A stretch of 64,000 nucleotides of DNA from Frondihabitans sucicola (GCF_030296615.1 NZ_AP027732.1:4097042-4161041), one strand, 5' to 3'; shown: positions 37,950-49,870, numbered from the stretch's first letter. Program-made: numbers and translations. Notes: generated from the letters alone by a model not told the origin.

Positions 37950-38891
37950 CTACCGGGCGAGCCGAGCGAGTTCGGAGGGCGTGGGCGGGTTGGCGCCCGC
38001 TCGCGACACGGTGACGCGAGCGCTCGCCAGAGCGGTGGCAGCGACCGCCTCGAGGTCGGGGCGCGACAGGGCGCCGGATTGTACGACGCCGGCCAGCCCG
38101 CGCGACAGCAGCGCGAAGAGGAGCCCCGACATGAAGGCGTCTCCGGCGCCGATCGTGTCGACGACCTCGACCGGAAGCGACGCCAGCGACAGGCGGTCGT
38201 CGCTCGTGGCGACGAGCGCGCCGTCGGCACCGCGCGTGATGGCCACGAGCGCGGCGCCCGCGGCGAGGTAACGATCGACGACCGCGCCGAGCGACAGGTC
38301 GGGGTGCAGCCACGCGGCGTCCTCGTCGCTCATCTTCACGACGTGCGCGACGGCCGCGAGTGCGTCGACCGCCGCGAGCACCTCGTCGCGCGCGGGCGTC
38401 ACCCCGGGCCGCACGTTCGGGTCGAAGCTCAACAACACGCTCTCCTGCGAGGCGATGAACAAGCGCAGGACGTCGTCGCTTCCCGGTCGCAGCACCGATG
38501 CGATCGATCCCGTGTGCACGAGCGCGACGCCGGCCGGCGGAACGATCGGACCGGGCGCCCACGACAGGTCGAACTCGTACTCGGCGTGCCGGTCGGGCTG
38601 GATCGTGGCGACGGCGGTCGAGGTGCGATCGGCGCTGCGAGACGCGGGATCGAGGACGACCCCGCCGGCGGCCAGGTGCTCTTCGAGGGCTCGACCCCGC
38701 GGATCCTGCCCGATCTCGGCACGGAGCGTCGTCGAGACGCCGAGCCGCGACAGGCCGTAGGCGACGTTGAGAGGGCTGCCGCCGGGGTGCTCGACCGTGC
38801 TGTCACCGTCGACGACGATGTCGATGAGCGCTTCGCCGACGACGAAGGCCGATCCGAACGCAGGATCGACGGGGGTCGCGGGGGTCGGCAT
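37950..38891 (-). CDS. Fructokinase-like PfkB family sugar kinase
   Basis: A 313-aa kinase: VVGEALIDIVVDG, signature 1 EHPGGSPLNVAYGLSRLG, ATP-lid region, and signature 2 VVDTIGAGDAFMSGLLFALLS with the catalytic Asp. The N-terminal GEALIDIV pattern is usual for fructokinases, but specificity is not certain. It converges on the aldolase gene with a 17-base gap. Intact frame. ATG 38891 is preceded by GAGGAGCGCTACC. Confidence 0.84.
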   Translation of the reverse strand: MPTPATPVDPAFGSAFVVGEALIDIVVDGDSTVEHPGGSPLNVAYGLSRLGVSTTLRAEIGQDPRGRALEEHLAAGGVVLDPASRSADRTSTAVATIQPDRHAEYEFDLSWAPGPIVPPAGVALVHTGSIASVLRPGSDDVLRLFIASQESVLLSFDPNVRPGVTPARDEVLAAVDALAAVAHVVKMSDEDAAWLHPDLSLGAVVDRYLAAGAALVAITRGADGALVATSDDRLSLASLPVEVVDTIGAGDAFMSGLLFALLSRGLAGVVQSGALSRPDLEAVAATALASARVTVSRAGANPPTPSELARLAR

Positions 38892-39032
38892 CGGTAGCGC
38901 TCCTCGGGTGGTTCGGGTGGTGATGCGAGCCTAGGGCGTGTCTTCACCCTGCCCGAAATCGCCGTTCGGCCGAGCGTGGCCACACGGGGACCGGTGGAAC
39001 TGCGATCGCAACCGCGGTCTCGGCGGAGGTGC

Positions 39033-39974
39033 CTACGCGGCGACCTCGCGCGCAGCGGCACGGGCGGCGACACGGAATCGACCCGGCGACTGCCCGCGAG
39101 CGCGGCTGAACGCCCGGCTGAAGGCGTAGACCGACGTGTAGCCGACCGTGGCGGCCACGGATTCGAGCGTCTCGTCGCTGTCGCGCAACCGCAGGGCCGC
39201 CAGATCCATCCGCCAGCGGGTGAGGTAGGCACCGGGGCCCTCCCCCACCACCGAGACGAAGCGGCGGGAGAGCGTGGCCCGAGAGACGTTGAGCTCGCCG
39301 GCGAGCATCGACGTGGTCCAGGCGCGCGCGGGATCCTGATGGATCAGCGTGAGGGCGTCGGTCATCAGCGGGTCGCCCAGCACGCCGAGCCACGATGGCT
39401 CTGTCGGCGCGGGTCGCGTGACCAGCCACACGCGAAGCAGCTGGACGAGCAGGATGTTCACCAGGCTGTTCATGACGACGGCAGCGGCGACCTGGGGATG
39501 GGCGAGCTCTCTGGCGAGCAGACGAACGGTGTCGTCGAGGCAGCCGCCGCCGTTGTCGGCGCGGAGGTGGACGACGTCGGGCAGCAGAGCGAGCACCTGC
39601 GTCGACACGGCGGGGTCGTGCTCGTAGGCGGCGCCGAGGATGTGCGTCTGCACCTCGCCGTCTCCGAAGCGCAGCACTGTTCCGGTGCGTCGTGCCTCGG
39701 CGGCCAGCGTGGCGTCGCAGGAGTGCGCGACGGCGTCCGGCGCGCTGGTCAGGCTGTGCCCCGCGCCCCGAGGCAGCAGCACCACGTCGCCGGGCATCAA
39801 CTGTCGCGGCTCGTCGCCCGGGATGCCGAGCCAGGCGGTCCCGGCCGTGACCGCGTAGAACGCGGCGCCGGGGATGTCGGTCCACCAGACGCCCCAGGAC
39901 TCGGTCGCCTCGATGCGGGCCCCGAGGGTGCCGCGGACACCGGACACGCTGAGAACGTCGGCCAAGAGATCCAT
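39033..39974 (-). CDS. AraC-family regulator with N-terminal cupin
   Basis: A 313-aa protein. The N-terminal cupin_6-type ligand domain (WWTDIPGAAFYAV ... MPGDVVLLPRGAGHSL) is followed by two HTH motifs at the C-terminus (TTSMLAGELNVSRATLSRRFV and ESVAATVGYTSVYAFSRAF, ending SPGRFR). ATG 39974. In many actinobacteria this type sits next to and controls a short-chain dehydrogenase, as here with the divergent SDR at 40111. Confidence 0.85.
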   Translation of the reverse strand: MDLLADVLSVSGVRGTLGARIEATESWGVWWTDIPGAAFYAVTAGTAWLGIPGDEPRQLMPGDVVLLPRGAGHSLTSAPDAVAHSCDATLAAEARRTGTVLRFGDGEVQTHILGAAYEHDPAVSTQVLALLPDVVHLRADNGGGCLDDTVRLLARELAHPQVAAAVVMNSLVNILLVQLLRVWLVTRPAPTEPSWLGVLGDPLMTDALTLIHQDPARAWTTSMLAGELNVSRATLSRRFVSVVGEGPGAYLTRWRMDLAALRLRDSDETLESVAATVGYTSVYAFSRAFSRARGQSPGRFRVAARAAAREVAA

Positions 39975-40110
39975 GCCTCGACAATAGCCCGCAGGATCGT
40001 GCCCGACCCCTCTCTGCAACAAACGGCTATGGAAGTGATCCGGGAGAGCATCGACTGTTCCTCGAAAGGATTCGTACGCTGAACGTCGTCAACCCCAGAA
40101 GGAGAACACC

Positions 40111-40824
40111 ATGAAGCTCGAAGGCCAGACCGCCCTCGTCACCGGATCCAACCGCGGCATCGGCCGCCACTTCGTCGAGGTGCTGCTCGAACGCGGCGCC
40201 GCGAAGGTCTACGCGACGGCCCGCCGCCCCGAGCTCGTCGACCTGCCCGGCGTCAGCGTCCTGCCGCTCGACATCACCGACCAGGCGTCGATCGACGCGG
40301 CCGCCGCCGCCGCGCAGGACGTCACCCTGCTGATCAACAACGCGGGCATCGCGACCGGCAGCGACCTGCTCACCGGCGACCTGGCCGCGATCAAGCTCGA
40401 AATGGACACGCACTACTTCGGCACGCTCTCCATGGTCCGCGCGTTCGCGCCGATCCTGGAGCGGAACGGCGGCGGCGCGATCCTGAACGTGCTCTCGGCC
40501 CTGTCCTGGTTCTCGACCCCGGGAGCCAACGCCTACAGCGCGGCGAAGGCCGCCGAGTGGAGCCTCACGAACGGCATCCGCCTCGAGCTCGCCGCGCGCG
40601 GAACGCTCGTGACCGGTGTGCACCTGGGAGCCGCCGACACGGACATCATGGCCGGTTACGACGGCCCGATGGTCGACCCGCGCGATGTCGCCGGGATCGC
40701 TCTCGACGGTCTCGAGAACGGGCTGTCCGAGGTGCTCGTCGACCAGTGGAGCACCGACGTGAAAGCCGCGCTCGCCGTGGCACCGGCCGACAGTCCGATC
40801 TACGCGGGCGTGCTCGCCGGCTGA
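40111..40824 (+). CDS. Short-chain dehydrogenase/reductase
   Basis: A 237-aa classical SDR: TGSNRGIGRHF cofactor loop, LLINNAGIATG, and catalytic Ser/Tyr/Lys in NVLSALSWFSTPGANAYSAAKAA. ATG 40111 is preceded by AGAAGGAGAAC, one of the clearest ribosome sites in the window. Carbonyl substrate unknown. Divergent from the AraC regulator; followed by a perfect 30-bp palindrome. Confidence 0.88.
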   Translation: MKLEGQTALVTGSNRGIGRHFVEVLLERGAAKVYATARRPELVDLPGVSVLPLDITDQASIDAAAAAAQDVTLLINNAGIATGSDLLTGDLAAIKLEMDTHYFGTLSMVRAFAPILERNGGGAILNVLSALSWFSTPGANAYSAAKAAEWSLTNGIRLELAARGTLVTGVHLGAADTDIMAGYDGPMVDPRDVAGIALDGLENGLSEVLVDQWSTDVKAALAVAPADSPIYAGVLAG

Positions 40825-40830
40825 CGGCGG

Positions 40831-40892
40831 AACCCCGCTAACGACACTTCGCTCTCGTCCGTGGACGAGAGCGAAGTGTCGTTAGCGGGGTT
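40831..40892. terminator. Perfect 30-bp palindrome between convergent genes
   Basis: Bases 40831-40860 are the exact inverse of 40863-40892, with only GT between them. The stem starts AACCCCGCTAACG and is unusually AT-balanced. It lies between the convergent SDR and clpC-like genes, as a bidirectional terminator would. A 2-bp centre and a 30-bp perfect match are longer and tighter than ordinary terminators. Confidence 0.6.
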
Positions 40893-40922
40893 CAGCGCGA
40901 GGTCGACCCGGGGAGCGTCTCT

Positions 40923-43508
<2,586 letters not shown>

Positions 43509-43526
43509 AGGAACCTCCTGGGGAAA

Positions 43527-43547
43527 CTTGAGTGCCTATGACTCAAG
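43527..43547. promoter_or_regulatory. HAIR operator (HspR binding site)
   Basis: CTTGAGT-N7-ACTCAAG at 43527-43547 matches the HspR-associated inverted repeat consensus exactly. HspR with DnaK represses heat-shock genes through this site in actinobacteria. Its place just upstream of the clpC-like start is as expected. Confidence 0.9.
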
Positions 43548-43612
43548 TTAACGCTGGCGGTTCCGATCCATTCCCGGCGTTCCGAAAAAGATGAGCGGAG
43601 TCGACTCAACCT

Positions 43613-44233
43613 TTATTTGTAGACGCTCTCGTTCAGCAGCTGGGTGGCCTTGGTGGCGAATTCTCCGCGGACGAGCACCTCGTAGCGCCCGGCCTCCATC
43701 GTCTTGACCGACGCGAAGTCTCGCTGGCCGCGAGTGGCCGCGTGGCCGAGGAAGCCGAACAGGGCGCCCCAGATGGCTCCGAAAACGATGCCGCCGATGA
43801 CGACGCCGATCCAGTTCACTCCCGGCACGAAGAAACCGAGCAGGAGACCGATCGCCAGCCCGAACCAGATGCCGCTGATCAGCCCTCGACTGGCGGCGCG
43901 GCCGTTGGTGAGCCGCCCGGAGACGTTCTCGACGGTGCGGATGTCGTGCCCGACGATCGAGACGTTCTCGACGGGGAAGCCCTCGTCGCTCAGGTGGTCG
44001 ACGGCCTTCTGGGCGTCTTCGTACTTGGTGAAGGTCGCGACGACCTGCGGATAGCTGCCGCCGACGAAGGCACCGACGCCGCCGAGCGACTCGGCTGCGG
44101 AGCCGGTGCTCTCGGCGGGTTGAGCGGCGGGCGCCGTGGGCTGCTGAGAGCCGGCGGGGGCGTATTCGCCGTAGGCGGGGCGGTCAGGGCGCTTGGTGGG
44201 CTCGGGCTCGCCGTTCGGCGTCTCGTTCGACAT
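43613..44233 (-). CDS. General stress protein 17M-like domain membrane protein
   Basis: A 206-aa protein. Residues 1-58 are Pro/Ala/Glu-rich and disordered. Then comes the 17M-like domain (YPQVVATFTKYEDAQKAVDHLSDEGFP, VENVSIVGHDI), a glycine-rich double membrane hairpin (WFGLAIGLLLGFFVPGV, IGVVIGGIVFGAIWGALFGFLG) and a C-terminal strand YEVLVRGEFA. Related proteins are general-stress induced. It lies upstream of the clpC-like gene on the same strand, but with its own 3' end before the HAIR site. Confidence 0.82.
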   Translation of the reverse strand: MSNETPNGEPEPTKRPDRPAYGEYAPAGSQQPTAPAAQPAESTGSAAESLGGVGAFVGGSYPQVVATFTKYEDAQKAVDHLSDEGFPVENVSIVGHDIRTVENVSGRLTNGRAASRGLISGIWFGLAIGLLLGFFVPGVNWIGVVIGGIVFGAIWGALFGFLGHAATRGQRDFASVKTMEAGRYEVLVRGEFATKATQLLNESVYK

Positions 44234-44345
44234 GCTGTCCTCTTTCCAGAAGGGGTACGTGCTGCCAGTATGTCCGCTCTAGCAGGGAAAACTCCTCACC
44301 GCGAGGGATTCCGAACCGATCAGATCGCGTGCGAGAATGCCCCCG

Positions 44346-45334
44346 ATGAGCACGACGCACGACGAGAACACCACCCCTGATGGCAGCGAAGCCGGCCTCT
44401 CCGTCGACTTCCACAGCCAGGGGGTGACATGGACGAGGCGATCGAGCTCTACACCACCGGCTACAACGGAGCAGGGCTCCACCTCACCAAGACCGAGTCG
44501 TCGTTCTCCTATCGCTACACGGCGAAGGGCGACCAGGACGTCACCCTCCGCACGTCGCAGCTGAACGCCTCGATCCGAGGGACCGTGCAGCCCGAGGGCG
44601 AATACGTCGTGGCGTGGCTCACGTCCGGCCGAGGAGTCATGGACATCGGCCGCGACGAGCTGAGCGTCGGCGTCGGGCAGCCGTCGATGTTCCCGACCGG
44701 CCGCCGGTACGCGTTCCGATTCGACGACGCCACGCAGAACCTCGTGCAGTTCAGCGGCCCCTACCTCGAGCGTCTCGCGGCCGAGCGAATCGGTGCCGAG
44801 ACGGCCAGGCTGCACTTCAACCACGCGGAGCTCCCCGATCCGACCGCCCTGCGACGCTGGCGCGACACGATCGCGGGCGTCGCAGGGTCGATCCTCGGCA
44901 ACACGACCGGCAGTCTCCTGCGCGCCGAGGCGAACGCCCTCGCGGCCAACGCGCTCCTCGACACCTTCTCGTTCGACGGCCCGCGACGCGGTGTGCTCCT
45001 CCTCCCGCCGAGCAGTGGCCGGCTCGCCACGGCGATCGACTACATCCACGCGAACCCCGAGCAACCGCTGACGACGACCGGGATCGCCGAGGTGGCGGGG
45101 CTGAGCCTGCGCGGCCTGCAGCACGCGTTCAGTCGGCAGCTCGGGATGACGCCCACGGAGTACCTGCGCGGAGTGCGCCTCGACCAGGTGCGCGACGAGC
45201 TGCTGGAGGCGGCTCCGACCGAGACGACGGTCGCAGCCGTGGCTCGTCGCTGGGGCTTCTCCCACTCGGGCAGGTTCTCATCCGCCTACGTCGCCCGCTT
45301 CGCGGAGTACCCGGCCGAGACCCTGCGGCGCTGA
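44346..45334 (+). CDS. AraC-family regulator, 5' frameshift as sequenced
   Basis: About 329 aa after repair. It has an N-terminal AraC-binding-like domain (YVVAWLTSGRGVMDIGRDELSV) and C-terminal HTH pair (TTTGIAEVAGLSLRGLQHAFSRQLGM, AAVARRWGFSHSGRFSSAYVARF). The longest single frame begins at ATG 44429. ATG 44346 leads into it if one G is missing from the G5 run 44420-44424, giving SQGGDMDEAIEL. I therefore place the start at 44346; 44429 remains possible. Target unknown; divergent from the stress protein. Confidence 0.78.
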
Positions 45335-45348
45335 CGCTCGACCGCACC

Positions 45349-45501
45349 CTAGAGATCTCCGCGGATGCGATCCTTCGGCGAGCGATCCGGCACGCGGCGA
45401 TAACCGTCGCGCAGCACGGCGGCGACGACGCCGATCCCGCAGACCACGACGATGCCGCCGACGAGGAGAATGGTCACGAGCCAGAGATCCAATGGGTGCA
45501 T
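45349..45501 (-). CDS. Small membrane protein, 50 aa, divergent from MocR
   Basis: ATG 45501 to a stop at 45349. It starts MHPLDLWLVTILLVGGIVVV, one long membrane helix (about residues 6-30), then a basic tail (RDGYRRVPDRSPKDRIRGDL). GGGAGAG lies about 12 bases upstream. Its promoter region carries the direct repeats expected for the divergent MocR regulator, so it may be that regulator's target. Codon use fits a real gene. No family recognised. Confidence 0.5.
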   Translation of the reverse strand: MHPLDLWLVTILLVGGIVVVCGIGVVAAVLRDGYRRVPDRSPKDRIRGDL

Positions 45502-45508
45502 GTTCTGA

Positions 45509-45546
45509 TCCAATCTCTCCCGAGCAGCCCGAAAAAGCTCCAATCT
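45509..45546. promoter_or_regulatory. Direct repeats in the MocR divergent promoter
   Basis: TCCAATCT occurs at 45509-45516 and again at 45539-45546, 30 bp apart on the same strand. A related ATCCAATG is at 45487. MocR/PdxR regulators are known to bind direct repeats in the gap to a divergent target, so these are good operator candidates. Confidence 0.55.
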
Positions 45547-45561
45547 GCCTAAAGTGGTCGC

Positions 45562-47016
45562 ATGACTGCCACCGTCCAGGCTCCGTTCGCTCTCGGGACG
45601 CACGCGCTCACGGCGCTGCTCGGCGAATGGCGCCACGGAGGCCGGGCCCACGCAGAACTGGCCGAGAAGCTTCGGCTGCTCCTGATCGACGGCCGCATCC
45701 GGTCGGGCACCCGCCTGCCGGCCGAACGTGAGATCGCAGCGGCCCTCGGGGTGAGCCGCACGACGATCGTCTCGGCCTACCGCCGATTGCGCGAGCGAGG
45801 AATCCTGTACAGCGTCCAGGGCTCCGGCAGCGTGCTGGCGCTGCCCCCGACGAGCGCGCACGACGACACGGCGCTTCCCCTCGAGATCGACTTCAGCAAG
45901 GGCACCCCGCCCGCCTGGACCGAGCTGCCGACGTTCGCGGCCCGCGCCCTTCAGCACCTCCCCGAGCGGATGGCGACCGGTGGCATCGACCTCTTCGGCC
46001 TGCCGGAACTCCGCGAGAGGATCGCGGCGCGCTTCACCGAGCGCGGCGCGCCGACCAGCCCGGAGAACATCCTGATCACGCTGGGGGCGCAGCACGCGAT
46101 CGCGCTCGTCGCGAGAACCCTGCTCGGCCGAGCCGACCGCGTCGTCGTCGAGACCCCCGGCTACCCCCACGCCCTCGACGCCTTCCTCTCAGCGGGAGCG
46201 CGACTCGTCGCGAGCCCGCTCACCCCGCGGGGTACCGACGCCCGGCACCTCGAAGACACCATGCGCGACGCGCGGCCGTCGCTGGTCTATCTGATGCCCG
46301 ACTTCCACAATCCGACCGGGTCGAGCCTCGCCGACGCCGACCGCGAGCGCCTCCTCCGGGCCTCGTCCCGAACCGGGACTCCCCTGCTGGTCGACGAGAC
46401 GACGGCGGAGCTCGACATCGATCGACCGGGCACCACGACGCCGTTCGCGGCGTTTCCGAGTCACGGTGCCTCGCTGATCACGGTCGGATCGGTCAGCAAG
46501 ACGGTCTGGAGCGGGCTGCGCATCGGCTGGATCCGGGCGGACCGTCACCTGATCGAGCGGTTCGCATTGGCCAGACCGGCCGCCGACATGGGCAACTCCG
46601 TCGTCGATCAGCTCATGGCGACCGAGATCCTGCCCGAGATGCCCCGCCTGCTGCGTCAGCGCGCCGCTCAGCTCGGCGTCGGGCGCGACCACGCGGTCTC
46701 GCTCCTGCGCGAGCTGCTGCCGGCCTGGGAGGTCCCCGACGTCCACGGGGGCCTGGCTCTCTGGGTCGGCCTGGGAGCACCGCTCAGCTCCGCCCTCGTG
46801 CTGTCGGCGCGAGGGCGCGGCGTGACGATCACGTCGGGTTCCCGGTTCGGCATCGACGGGGCCTTCGAGCGGAACATCAGGATTCCGTTCACCGCGCCGA
46901 TCCCGACCCTCACCGAGGGCATCGGTCGCCTCGCCGCCGCCTGGGCGGCGGTGGGCACCGCAGACGCCGGTCCCGGGCGCCGCGGTGCCGCGGCGGAGGC
47001 GGCCTTCGTCGTCTGA
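45562..47016 (+). CDS. MocR-family regulator (GntR HTH fused to aminotransferase domain)
   Basis: A 484-aa chimera. The winged helix at residues 30-95 (GRIRSGTRLPAEREIAAALG, VSRTTIVSAYRRLRERGIL) is followed by a fold-type I aminotransferase domain with MPDFHNPTGS, LVDETTAELDID and the PLP Lys near residue 313 in GSVSKTVWSGLRIGW. The domain senses PLP or an amino-acid adduct rather than catalysing a full reaction in characterised members. Intact frame; ATG 45562. Confidence 0.88.
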   Translation: MTATVQAPFALGTHALTALLGEWRHGGRAHAELAEKLRLLLIDGRIRSGTRLPAEREIAAALGVSRTTIVSAYRRLRERGILYSVQGSGSVLALPPTSAHDDTALPLEIDFSKGTPPAWTELPTFAARALQHLPERMATGGIDLFGLPELRERIAARFTERGAPTSPENILITLGAQHAIALVARTLLGRADRVVVETPGYPHALDAFLSAGARLVASPLTPRGTDARHLEDTMRDARPSLVYLMPDFHNPTGSSLADADRERLLRASSRTGTPLLVDETTAELDIDRPGTTTPFAAFPSHGASLITVGSVSKTVWSGLRIGWIRADRHLIERFALARPAADMGNSVVDQLMATEILPEMPRLLRQRAAQLGVGRDHAVSLLRELLPAWEVPDVHGGLALWVGLGAPLSSALVLSARGRGVTITSGSRFGIDGAFERNIRIPFTAPIPTLTEGIGRLAAAWAAVGTADAGPGRRGAAAEAAFVV

Positions 47017-47053
47017 CCCGGTCCCGTCGAGCGAGACCTGCGATGATCGCAGG

Positions 47054-47557
47054 ATGAACCGGGGGCAGGATCACGCCGACACGAGCCCTGAGCTCGGCGT
47101 CTGGCCCGCGACGAACCGGCGCTTCCGTCGCTCGGAGGTGTCGGCCGTCATCGGCTCCGGCGACGAGGCGTGGCGACGGGCGACCGACGGCGTGCTGCGC
47201 TGGGAGGTCAAGACGCGGAGCGGCTTCACCGTCGACGACGACGCCCGGGTCGAGGCCGGCCGCCGGCTGCGCATCACGGCCGCCGTCGCCGGCATCACCG
47301 TCGTCGAGCCCGTCGAGGTGGTCGGCGTCGTCGAGCGCCCGGACCGCGTGGGCTTCGCCTATCGCACCCTGCCGGGGCATCCCGTCGACGGCGAAGAGGC
47401 CTTCGTCGTCCACCGCACGGGCGCGGTCGTGCGGCTCACGGTCCGCTCCCTCACGCGTCCGGCCGAGCAGCAACCCTGGCGCACCCTGTACCCACTCCTG
47501 CGCATCGCCCAGCTCGTCGCTCGACGTCGGTACCTGCGGGCCCTCCGCCGCCCCTGA
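47054..47557 (+). CDS. DUF1990 family protein
   Basis: A 167-aa protein whose middle (WEVKTRSGFTVDDDARVEAGRRL, VVEPVEVVGVVERPDRVGFAYRTLPGHPVDGEEAFVVH) matches the DUF1990 family, whose members share the GYxxLPGHPxxGExxF core. Function unknown; a lipocalin or START-like pocket has been proposed for the family. ATG 47054 follows a short gap after the MocR gene on the same strand, possibly one transcript. Confidence 0.8.
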   Translation: MNRGQDHADTSPELGVWPATNRRFRRSEVSAVIGSGDEAWRRATDGVLRWEVKTRSGFTVDDDARVEAGRRLRITAAVAGITVVEPVEVVGVVERPDRVGFAYRTLPGHPVDGEEAFVVHRTGAVVRLTVRSLTRPAEQQPWRTLYPLLRIAQLVARRRYLRALRRP

Positions 47558-47596
47558 CGGCTGCCGAAGCCGCTCCGCGACGAGCGGACCTCGGGG

Positions 47597-49870
47597 CTAC
47601 TGCTTGCCCGGCGTGCCGTTCTTGGGGCCGCCCGAGATGCCGCCCGAATTGGTGCCGCTGGTCTTGCCCGATTTCGAGTCGGAGTCTTTGGAGCCCGACG
47701 AGTGGCCCTTGATGACCGGACGCTGCACGTAGCCGATCTCGGACTGCGGAGGTGCCGGGAACGCGTCGCCACCGTGATAGGCCGCGTTGAGGGCGGCGAT
47801 GATGATCTTGTCCATGCCGAACTTCAGCTGGTAGCCGTTGACGCCGTTCACGTAGGCGTTGTAGAAGCCGACCTTGCCCGAGATGTTCCCGACCCAGGTC
47901 GCCTGGGCGATGCGAGTGGTCGACGTGACCAGCCAGTTCTGGACGGCCGCGTCGGTGGTGCCCGTCTTCGCGATGATCGGCACGCCGTCGTTGGGGTTGG
48001 CGTTGGCACCGGTGCCACCGGGCTTCAGGACGTTCTGCAGCGCGTAGTCGACACCGGCCGCGATGTCTTGCGGCATGCCCTGCGTGCACTTGGTCTTGCT
48101 GACCGGAAGCGACTTGCCGGTCGCGTCGGTGATGCTGTCGATCGCGATCGGCGTGCAGACCACGCCGTGGTTGGCCATTCCGGCATAGGCGGTGGCCATG
48201 GTCAGCGGGGCGATGTAGTTCGTGCCCAGGATCATCGGCGGCACGATGGTGAACCCGTTGGCCGCGGGGTCGGCCGGGTGGATGCCCATCCCGTAGGCGA
48301 CGTCTTTGATGTTGCAGAGGTCGAGCTGCTTGCCCATCTGGGCGAAAGCCGTGTTGACCGAGTCGGCCGTCGCAGCGAGCACCGTCATCGACGCGGGCGC
48401 CGGGTCGGCGTTGGAGACCGGCCACGGGTCGTTGGCCATTCCCACGCAGGAGTTGGTGAACTCGGCGTCCATGAAGTGGTGCTCGGTGGTGCTCACCGTC
48501 TGGTTGAGCGTGTGCCCCGCCTCGAGCCAGGCGGCCAGCGTGAAGGCCTTGAACGACGACCCCGTCTGGAAGCCCTGAGACCCTCCGAGACTGTAGTCGG
48601 AGTTGTAGTTGACGCTGGTCGAACCCGGGTCGGAGGTCTTGACCTCGTTGAACGTCGTGTTCTGCACCATCGTGATGATCCGGCCGCTCCCGGGCTCGAC
48701 GGCGGTACTGGAGGCGCCGACGTTCATCCCGGGGACCGACGTGGGCATGTACGCGCTGACGGCCTGCTGCGAGGTCTTCTGGAGGTCGAGGTTCAGCGTC
48801 GTGTGGATCGACAGACCGCCCTCGGTCAGGGTCGCGATGCGGTCGGCCGCGGTCTTGCCGAAGCTGGGATCGGAGGCGATCGACAGCTCGACGTACTTGC
48901 AGAAGTAGCCGGCGTCGTACTTCGCGGCCGACGCGCAGCCGTTGGACTGCTGCGTGATCCTGGGCTGGATCGGGGTGCGCTGACCTTCGTTCAGCTGGGC
49001 GGCGGTGATGTCACCGGCCTTGTGCATGCTGCGCAGGACGTAGTCGCGTCGGGCCTTGGTCAGCGCGTAGCCATTGGCCTTGCCGTTCTTCGCGTCGCTG
49101 GGGTGGTCGATCCTGAGGTTCGCCGGGTTGTTGATGATCGCCGTCAGCGTCGCCGCCTGGACGAGGCTGAGGCTCTTGGCGGGGACGCCGAAGTAGTACT
49201 CGGAGGCGGCCTGGATGCCGTAGATGGTGCCGCCGAAGCCGACCAGGTTGAGGTAGCTGCGCAGGATGTCGTCTTTGGAGTACTTCTTCTGCACGCCGAT
49301 CGCGTAGCGCATCTCGCGCAGCTTGCGAGCGGGCGTCGTCGCCGTCACCTGGTCGTAGCACTTGTTCGCATCGACCTTGCCTGCGGGCGTGTTGAGGTCG
49401 TACTCCTGGGCGCAGCGCTGCACCAGCACGTTCTTGACGTACTGCTGCGTGATCGACGACCCGCCCTGCACGTCGTGGCCGAGAGTCGTCGCGAGGGCGC
49501 CACGGACGGTGCCCTGCACGTCGATCGCCCCCTCCTTGTAGAAACGCGGGTCTTCGGTGTCGACCGCGGCCTGCGTCATGACCTTCGAGATCTGGTCGAG
49601 AGCGACGTCGGTGCGGTTCTGCACGTAGAACGTGGCGATCTTGACGTCTTGCTTGCCCTGCTTGGCGTAGATCGCCGACGCCTGGGCGGGCTGGGTGATC
49701 TTGAGGTAGCTGGGCAGGGCGTTGAAGGTGTCGGCGGCCGTCACCAGACCTTCCCCGGCGACCGAGAGCGAGGGCACGACGAGCATCGCAGCGAGGAGAC
49801 CGGCCACGACGGACAGTCCGACGAAACCGATCAGGGCGCCGATGATTCGGGGTGCGGTGCGACTGGTCAC
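47597..49870 (-). CDS. Bifunctional penicillin-binding protein (class A PBP)
   Basis: A 757-aa membrane enzyme. The N-terminal anchor is at about 8-33. The GT51 glycosyltransferase domain has catalytic Glu106 in DTEDPRFYKEGAIDVQG and GGSSITQQYVKNVL. The transpeptidase domain has SSFK around residue 438 (active Ser), SVN in DSVNTAFAQMG, and KTGTTDA. The C-terminus is Ser/Gly/Lys-rich and disordered. It polymerises and cross-links peptidoglycan outside the membrane. GTG 49870 chosen. Transcribed alone. Confidence 0.92.
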   Translation of the reverse strand: MTSRTAPRIIGALIGFVGLSVVAGLLAAMLVVPSLSVAGEGLVTAADTFNALPSYLKITQPAQASAIYAKQGKQDVKIATFYVQNRTDVALDQISKVMTQAAVDTEDPRFYKEGAIDVQGTVRGALATTLGHDVQGGSSITQQYVKNVLVQRCAQEYDLNTPAGKVDANKCYDQVTATTPARKLREMRYAIGVQKKYSKDDILRSYLNLVGFGGTIYGIQAASEYYFGVPAKSLSLVQAATLTAIINNPANLRIDHPSDAKNGKANGYALTKARRDYVLRSMHKAGDITAAQLNEGQRTPIQPRITQQSNGCASAAKYDAGYFCKYVELSIASDPSFGKTAADRIATLTEGGLSIHTTLNLDLQKTSQQAVSAYMPTSVPGMNVGASSTAVEPGSGRIITMVQNTTFNEVKTSDPGSTSVNYNSDYSLGGSQGFQTGSSFKAFTLAAWLEAGHTLNQTVSTTEHHFMDAEFTNSCVGMANDPWPVSNADPAPASMTVLAATADSVNTAFAQMGKQLDLCNIKDVAYGMGIHPADPAANGFTIVPPMILGTNYIAPLTMATAYAGMANHGVVCTPIAIDSITDATGKSLPVSKTKCTQGMPQDIAAGVDYALQNVLKPGGTGANANPNDGVPIIAKTGTTDAAVQNWLVTSTTRIAQATWVGNISGKVGFYNAYVNGVNGYQLKFGMDKIIIAALNAAYHGGDAFPAPPQSEIGYVQRPVIKGHSSGSKDSDSKSGKTSGTNSGGISGGPKNGTPGKQ

